A stretch of 10,507 nt of DNA from Deltaproteobacteria bacterium. GTDB taxonomy: Bacteria; Myxococcota; Myxococcia; Myxococcales; Myxococcaceae. The position numbers were made by a program, and so were the translations under genes. The notes beneath the pieces were generated by a model. It searched no databases. It had not been told where the DNA came from and saw only the letters and a program-made list of their open reading frames with translations. Below are positions 5,469 to 10,507 of the stretch, piece by piece. Location of the stretch: positions 1 to 10,507 of the forward strand of contig VGRA01000051.1 of NCBI GenBank assembly GCA_016875515.1. Direction: 5' to 3'. Positions within the stretch are counted from its first letter, which is position 1, and the number at the start of each line of letters is the position of its first letter.

Positions 5469-8400
5469 GTGCGCCCCGCACTCTCCCTGGTTGTCCGCCT
5501 CGCTCCCGCCTTGTTTGCCGCCTTGCTCGCCGGATGCGAGACGGCCGTTGAAGACCTGCCTCAGGCCCTCAAGGTCCTGAAGAGCCAGCCGGCCAACGGC
5601 GAGTCCGGCGTCTCCCCGGACATCGTCCTGCGGGTGCAGTTCGACGACGAGCTGGACCCGCTCTCGCTCCGGAGCGGCACGCTGCTGCTGGAGCCGGCCG
5701 TACCCGGGGGGCTCGCCGCCGAGGGCAGCTTCCTCACCTTCACCCCCTACGAGCCGTTCGCCCTGGACACCCAGTACCTGGCGGAGGTGGACGGCTCCCT
5801 TCGCGGAAGGAAGGGGGGGACGCTCGGAGGGACCCACGGTTTCCGGTTCACCACGCGCGGGAGCAACTCGGACATCCTCCCCCCGGCGCCCATCACGGAC
5901 CTGGTGGGCACGGTGAAGGGCAGCACCACCGTGGAGCTCGTCTGGTCCTCCACCGGGGATGACGGCATCAGCGGGACGGCCACCCGGTACGACCTTCGGT
6001 GGGCCTCCGGGGCGGGCTGCCCGCTCAAGCCGGTGAACTTCGCCGCGGCCACCGCCATCCCGCTCCCCACCCCGCGCCCGGCGGGCACGGGCGAGTCCAC
6101 CACCGTCCCCAACCTCCCCCGCAAGGCGTTCGTGTGCTTCGCGCTCACCGCGGTGGACGAGTCCGGCAACGCCTCGGGGCTCTCCAACGTGGTGGCGCTC
6201 ACGCTCCCGGACCTGGTCCCCCCCAACCCGCCCGTGGTGACGCTCGCCAACGCCTCCGAGACCGCCGCGGACCTCACCTGGAAGGCGGTGGGGGACGACG
6301 CGGACGAGGGGCTCGCCAGCGACTACACGCTCTACCGCCACGCCTCCGCGGACTGCGAGCCGCTGACCCCCGCCGACGCGGTGATAGACGGCGGCACCTT
6401 CACCACCCTGGAGCTCCCCTTCCCCGGCCCCGTGGGCAGCACCGAGCAGTACTCGGCCGGCGGGCTCACGCGGGACTCCGACTACTGCTTCCTGCTGCGC
6501 GTGCGCGACGCCACGGGCAACGCCGCCTGGTCCAACGTGCTGCCGGTCCACACCCCGGACCTCACCCCGCCCTCCCGCCCGGTGCTCGCCGTGACCACCG
6601 CGCTGCCCACCTCCATCGCGCTCGAGTGGACCGCCGTGGGAGACGACGGGATGAACGGCACCGTCACGCGCGAGGAGGTGGAGTACGCGGAAGGGGCGTG
6701 CCCCGCCGCCGCCGCCGCCTTCACCCCCACCGCCTCCCTCCCCACGCTCCCCATCGAGGGCGGCGGTGACACGGGCGTGGTCGTCACCGGGCTGAAGGCG
6801 GACACGGACCACTGCTTCCGGGTGGTGGTGGCGGACAACGTGGGCGCGGAGGTGAAGTCCAACCTGGCGGAGGCCCACACGCGGGACGTGGTGGCCCCGG
6901 CCACGCCGGTGCTGACGGTGTCCAACGTGGGCACCTCCGGCGCGGACGTCTCCTGGGTGACCGAGGGGGACAACGACTCGGACGGGCAGGCGTTCGAGGA
7001 GGAGCTGCGCATGGCGCGCGGGGCCGGCTGCGACCTGCTCGCCCCGGGCAGCTTCTCCCAGGGGGACCTCGTGCTGCAGCAGACCCCGCCCCCCGCCGGC
7101 ACCGTGCAGTCCACGTCCCTCGCCGGCCTCTTCGCGGACGAGGAGTACTGCGTGCTGCTCCGCGTGAAGGACGAGGCGGGGCTGTTCGCCACCAGCGCGC
7201 TGGTGCGCTTCAAGACGCTGGACCTGGTGGCCCCTGCCCACCCGCAGCTGTACGTGGCGGACGGCGGCGTGGGGCCCAACCGCGTGACGCTGGAGTGGCT
7301 CGCGGTGGGGGACAATGGCCTGCAGGGCACGGCGGAGGCCCAGTCGCTCGCCTACGCCACGGGGGCGGAGTGCGCCACGTTCGGGACCGCGGCGGGCGTG
7401 CCGGGCACCACCGCCACGCTCCTCCCGCCCCGGCCGCCGCTGTCCGCGGAGTTCGCCGAGGTGCTGGGGCTGGACGAGGACACCCCCTACTGCTTCCAGC
7501 TGTCCGTGCAGGACGAGGTGGGCAACGGCGTGCGCAGCGCCGTCGTGCACGCCACCACGAAGGACGAGACGGCCCCGGCCATTCCCCAGCTCGTCGCCCA
7601 GACGCTGGCAGACGGCGTGTCGTTCCAGTGGCGCGCCGTCTGCGAGAACCTGGGCCACCCCGCTTGCGGCACGCCCGGCTACGGCACCGCCGCCTCGTAC
7701 CAGTTCGTCTACCGCCGCTCGGCGCCGGACGGCACCTGCCCGGTAGCACCCGCGGGACAGGGCCAGCAGATGATGCTGCGCGGCAGCTGCGGGGACGGCT
7801 GCACCGGCGGGAAGGTGTGCGCAGCGGTGGGCACCGAGCCCCCGTCCTGCAGGACGCCGTCGGGCGGCTGCGGGAGCACCTGCGGCAGCGCGTACGAGGC
7901 CTGCGTGGCGCTGGAGGCGGGGGGCAGCGCCTGCGCCGCGAAGCTGCTGACCCGCCAGGTGACCGTGGAGGCCCCCGGCTACCTCCACGCGGAGACCGTC
8001 GAGTACCGCGCCGGGGACGACACCCTGGGCAACCCCTCCCGCTACACCGGCGTCCTGTGCGCCCAGGTGCTCGTGCTCGACGAGGCGGGCAACGGCGCCT
8101 TCTCCAACGAGGCCCGCAACGACAAGGCGGTGGGCGCGGACGACCTGACGGCGCCCTCCACGGTCAGCAACCTCCGCGCCCGGCTGGCCCACGGCGTGGA
8201 CGTGCTGGACCTGCAGTGGACCGCCCCCGGGGATGACGGCACCAGCGGCACCGCGGCCTCCTACGCGCTGTTCATGGCCACGGACGGCGGCTGCGTGGTG
8301 CCGGGACAGGGAGACGCCTTCCCCGCGGACGCAGAGCAGGTGCCGCTGAACGCCACGCCCGGGCCCTCGGGGGTTGCACAGTCCGACACCCTCTTCGTGC

Positions 8401-10507
8401 AGGGCCTGGAAGCCCCCCAGGGCCCCGTCTGTTTCCGCCTCCGCGCCGCGGACGACGCCACCCCGGCCAACGTCTCCGCCCCATCCAACCTGGCCTACCC
8501 GCCGCGCCCCATCGGGGACCTCGCGGCCGTCACGGACGCCAACGGGGACGTGCAGCTGTCCTGGAAGGCGAGCGGCGCCCATGACCGGTCGGACCAGGCG
8601 GCGCGCTACGAACTCCACGTCCGCACGCTGGCGTCGGGCTCGTGCCCCACCAACCCCGCCGCGGCGCTCGCGCTCTCCTCCGGCCTGACGCCCGCCTTCA
8701 ACGCCACGGGCCCCGCGGCCGCGGGCACCCCGGAGACGGGCAGCATCTCCGGCATCACCCCGGGCACCCGCCTCTGCCTCGTGCTCGAGGCCTTCAACCT
8801 GTACGGCGACAGCGCGCTGTCCAACGTGGCCGCCCTCACCGTGGACGACACCACGCCCCCCGCGGACTTCACGCTCGCGCTCGCCACCGTCACCTCCACC
8901 ACCGCCACGCTCACCTTCTCCTCCACCGGGGACGACGGCCAGAACGGCACCGCCTCCCGGTACGAGCTGGGGCTGCTCGAACTCCAGGGCACCTTCCCCG
9001 CGGGCGTGGACCCGTGCGCGTGTGACGCCAACGCCGGCGTGTCCTGCGGCGGGGGAGCGGTCTGCATCGGCTCGCAGTGCGAGGACCCCTTCCTCACCCC
9101 TGTGACGGTGGCAGCCGCCGGCGCCGTCACGGTCACGGGGCTCGCGCCGGACACCCACCACTGCGCCCGGATGCGCGCGCTGGACGACGAGGGCAACGCC
9201 GGGTACACGCCGGTGGTCCCGTTCAAGACCAACCCCACCGGCGGCGACGGGGACGTGGACCCGCCCGCGGCGCCGGTGCTGGCCGCCTTCTCCCCGGGCG
9301 ACGTGCGCTCCACCGCCACCTCCGTCCCGGAGGCGGACCTCTCCTGGCTCGCCGTGAGGGAGGACAGCGCGGACCCGGCCAGCGGCGTGGTGACCGACTA
9401 CGCGGTGGCATACCGGACCACCGGCGCGGACGGCACCACCGCCGTGGGTGGGCAGGCGGACTGCGACGGGCTCAACGCGCTCGGGGCCGCGGCGCTCCAG
9501 GCGGCCTCCACCCTCTCCGTCGCGCTGGTGGGCAACCCCCAGCCCGGCGACGCCCTCACCGCCACCGCGTCCTTCACCGGCGTCTCCGCCGAGCAGCCGC
9601 TCTGCGTGGCGCTGCAGGCCTCCGACGCGGCCGGCAACAGCGCGCTGTCCGGCTGGCGCCACGTGCGGGACAACACCGCGCCCGGGCAGCTGGCCAACTT
9701 CAAGGTCACCGCCACCGGGCGGGACAACGTCACCCTCACCGTGGACGCCACCGGCGACGACGGCGCGGACGGCACGGCCACGTCCTACGTGCTGCGCACG
9801 CGGGCGGAGGCGTGCCCGGGGCTCCCCGAGGACTTCGACACCACGGGCCTCGTCCCGCTTGCGGGCACGCCCACGCCGGGGACGCCCACCTTCCCGGACA
9901 CGCTCACCGCCACCGGGCTGTCCCCCGGGACCACCTACTGCTTCCACCTCCTGGCCGAGGACGACGCGGGGCTGCAGGGCCCGCCGGTCACCGTGGAGGT
10001 GACGCTGCCGCTCGCCGCCGCGTTTGACCTGGAGGCCGTGCGCGCCGCGGTCCGGGGCTCGCCCTCCCTCTCCATCACCCCGGCTTCCCACGGGCTGACC
10101 GTCTCGGGCGCCGCGGTGACGTACCTCAAGCCGGACCTGGGGCAGGGACGCGCCGGGGCGCCGCAGTTGGACACCCTGCCCGGCTTCTTCCTCCAGGGGT
10201 CCGGCACCGGCCCCGCGGTGTACGTGCAGCTGGACCCGGCCACCGCGGTGGCCGGCGGGCTGTTCGTGGGGGACCGCGTGGACCTCTCCGACGTGAGCGC
10301 CACGCTGATGAACCCCAGCGGCGCCACGGATCTGCAGGGGGTGGTGGTCATCACCTCCGCCACGGTGACGAAGCTGCCCGCCTGCACCCCGCCCGCGCAG
10401 GGCCAGCAGGACCCGTGCGGCCCGGGCTTCTCCTGCGTGGCCGGCGCGTGCCTCGTGGACGCGCAGGACGCCTCCAACCTGGCCCCGGGAGACGACCTCG
10501 CGCCGCT
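5469..10507 (+). CDS. Giant fibronectin type III repeat lipoprotein (partial at right edge)
   Basis: From the GTG at 5469 the frame stays open for 1679 codons and runs off the right edge. Residues 1-23 are a lipoprotein signal peptide (Arg at 2 and 10, hydrophobic core, lipobox LAGC with Cys23), so the protein should be exported and lipid-anchored, probably at the outer membrane. Residues about 39-130 look like a Big_5-type Ig-like domain (VSPDIVLRVQFDDELDP, LTFTPYEPF, FRFTTRG). Residues about 141-1518 form eleven FN3-like repeats of roughly 110-190 residues. Most have a W-x-A-x-GDDGxxGTA turn, a following Tyr, and one cysteine on each side of the domain. Repeats 6 and 9 carry cysteine-rich insertions. 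From residue 1519 a different beta-rich domain begins (GFFLQGSGTGPAVYVQ, GDRVDLSDV), possibly OB-like, followed by a CGPGFSCVAGAC module. Such architectures suggest surface adhesion, matrix or substrate binding; no enzyme domain is visible. It is preceded by the 465-residue exported protein and may share its transcript. Confidence 0.93.
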   Translation, partial: MRPALSLVVRLAPALFAALLAGCETAVEDLPQALKVLKSQPANGESGVSPDIVLRVQFDDELDPLSLRSGTLLLEPAVPGGLAAEGSFLTFTPYEPFALDTQYLAEVDGSLRGRKGGTLGGTHGFRFTTRGSNSDILPPAPITDLVGTVKGSTTVELVWSSTGDDGISGTATRYDLRWASGAGCPLKPVNFAAATAIPLPTPRPAGTGESTTVPNLPRKAFVCFALTAVDESGNASGLSNVVALTLPDLVPPNPPVVTLANASETAADLTWKAVGDDADEGLASDYTLYRHASADCEPLTPADAVIDGGTFTTLELPFPGPVGSTEQYSAGGLTRDSDYCFLLRVRDATGNAAWSNVLPVHTPDLTPPSRPVLAVTTALPTSIALEWTAVGDDGMNGTVTREEVEYAEGACPAAAAAFTPTASLPTLPIEGGGDTGVVVTGLKADTDHCFRVVVADNVGAEVKSNLAEAHTRDVVAPATPVLTVSNVGTSGADVSWVTEGDNDSDGQAFEEELRMARGAGCDLLAPGSFSQGDLVLQQTPPPAGTVQSTSLAGLFADEEYCVLLRVKDEAGLFATSALVRFKTLDLVAPAHPQLYVADGGVGPNRVTLEWLAVGDNGLQGTAEAQSLAYATGAECATFGTAAGVPGTTATLLPPRPPLSAEFAEVLGLDEDTPYCFQLSVQDEVGNGVRSAVVHATTKDETAPAIPQLVAQTLADGVSFQWRAVCENLGHPACGTPGYGTAASYQFVYRRSAPDGTCPVAPAGQGQQMMLRGSCGDGCTGGKVCAAVGTEPPSCRTPSGGCGSTCGSAYEACVALEAGGSACAAKLLTRQVTVEAPGYLHAETVEYRAGDDTLGNPSRYTGVLCAQVLVLDEAGNGAFSNEARNDKAVGADDLTAPSTVSNLRARLAHGVDVLDLQWTAPGDDGTSGTAASYALFMATDGGCVVPGQGDAFPADAEQVPLNATPGPSGVAQSDTLFVQGLEAPQGPVCFRLRAADDATPANVSAPSNLAYPPRPIGDLAAVTDANGDVQLSWKASGAHDRSDQAARYELHVRTLASGSCPTNPAAALALSSGLTPAFNATGPAAAGTPETGSISGITPGTRLCLVLEAFNLYGDSALSNVAALTVDDTTPPADFTLALATVTSTTATLTFSSTGDDGQNGTASRYELGLLELQGTFPAGVDPCACDANAGVSCGGGAVCIGSQCEDPFLTPVTVAAAGAVTVTGLAPDTHHCARMRALDDEGNAGYTPVVPFKTNPTGGDGDVDPPAAPVLAAFSPGDVRSTATSVPEADLSWLAVREDSADPASGVVTDYAVAYRTTGADGTTAVGGQADCDGLNALGAAALQAASTLSVALVGNPQPGDALTATASFTGVSAEQPLCVALQASDAAGNSALSGWRHVRDNTAPGQLANFKVTATGRDNVTLTVDATGDDGADGTATSYVLRTRAEACPGLPEDFDTTGLVPLAGTPTPGTPTFPDTLTATGLSPGTTYCFHLLAEDDAGLQGPPVTVEVTLPLAAAFDLEAVRAAVRGSPSLSITPASHGLTVSGAAVTYLKPDLGQGRAGAPQLDTLPGFFLQGSGTGPAVYVQLDPATAVAGGLFVGDRVDLSDVSATLMNPSGATDLQGVVVITSATVTKLPACTPPAQGQQDPCGPGFSCVAGACLVDAQDASNLAPGDDLAP
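5889..10019 (+). repeat. Array of eleven FN3-like protein repeats
   Basis: Repeat starts are near 5889, 6219, 6567, 6897, 7233, 7575, 8154, 8499, 8856, 9261 and 9681. Each opens with a Pro-rich linker, often after Asp (for example DLVPP, DLTPP, DNTAP). It then has a strand ending in Trp or an equivalent, and the GDDG turn, which is intact or nearly so in repeats 1, 2, 3, 5, 7, 9 and 11 and degenerate in 4, 6, 8 and 10. Next come Tyr-x-Leu/Val, an early cysteine, and a late strand with the second cysteine (YCF, HCF, VCF, LCV). Most end in D-x-x-GN-x-x-x-SN or a close variant. The repeats have diverged in sequence, so the array is an old duplication rather than a recent tandem expansion. Confidence 0.85.

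Noticed and set aside
5109..10091. Very long minus-strand open frame of 1660 codons opposite the giant lipoprotein
   Set aside because: Its translation is Gly/Arg/Val/His-rich without domains or signal peptide. It exists because strong G/C bias at third positions of the plus-strand gene removes stop codons on the other strand. The plus frame has a lipobox, a ribosome-binding site and FN3 repeats.

Overview
The window is very GC-rich (roughly three quarters G+C by eye, with G/C strongly preferred at third codon positions). It carries lipoproteins with proline-rich or repeat-filled bodies, a zinc-ribbon RDD membrane protein, and a giant fibronectin-type-III lipoprotein with short cysteine modules. 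This style fits a myxobacterium (Myxococcota, probably the Myxococcus/Archangium side). That assignment is an inference; no rRNA or other marker gene is present.

Layout, left to right. (1) Positions 1-331, minus strand: the N-terminal part of a proline-rich lipoprotein that runs off the left edge. (2) 332-511: a divergent intergenic region with two short perfect palindromes. (3) 512-781, plus: a small three-helix membrane protein of the GlsB/YeaQ/YmgE (transglycosylase-associated) family. (4) 850-1761, plus: an RDD-domain membrane protein with an N-terminal four-cysteine zinc ribbon. (5) 1697-3247, minus: an AMP-forming acyl-CoA synthetase closely resembling the ACSF3/MatB malonyl-CoA synthetases. 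Its 3' end overlaps the end of the RDD gene by 65 bp, tail to tail. (6) 3248-4005: a 758-bp stretch with no convincing gene. (7) 4006-5403, plus: a 465-residue predicted exported protein of unknown function with two similar halves. (8) 5469 to the right edge, plus: a lipoprotein of at least 1679 residues. It has a lipobox signal peptide, a Big_5-like Ig domain, eleven FN3-like repeats each carrying a predicted disulfide pair, most with a GDDG turn, several cysteine-rich insertions, and the start of a C-terminal beta-rich domain.

The two plus-strand genes on the right are 65 bp apart and may be co-transcribed, although an inverted repeat and a possible -10 element lie between them. They suggest a cell-envelope or surface function. 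The synthetase is a separate metabolic gene that would activate malonate or a related short acid. The small GlsB-like and RDD genes are envelope proteins of unknown substrate. Nothing here is a mobile element, CRISPR array, tRNA or rRNA. I do not see a recognisable new defence or biosynthetic system. The most distinctive item is the cysteine-paired FN3 array.
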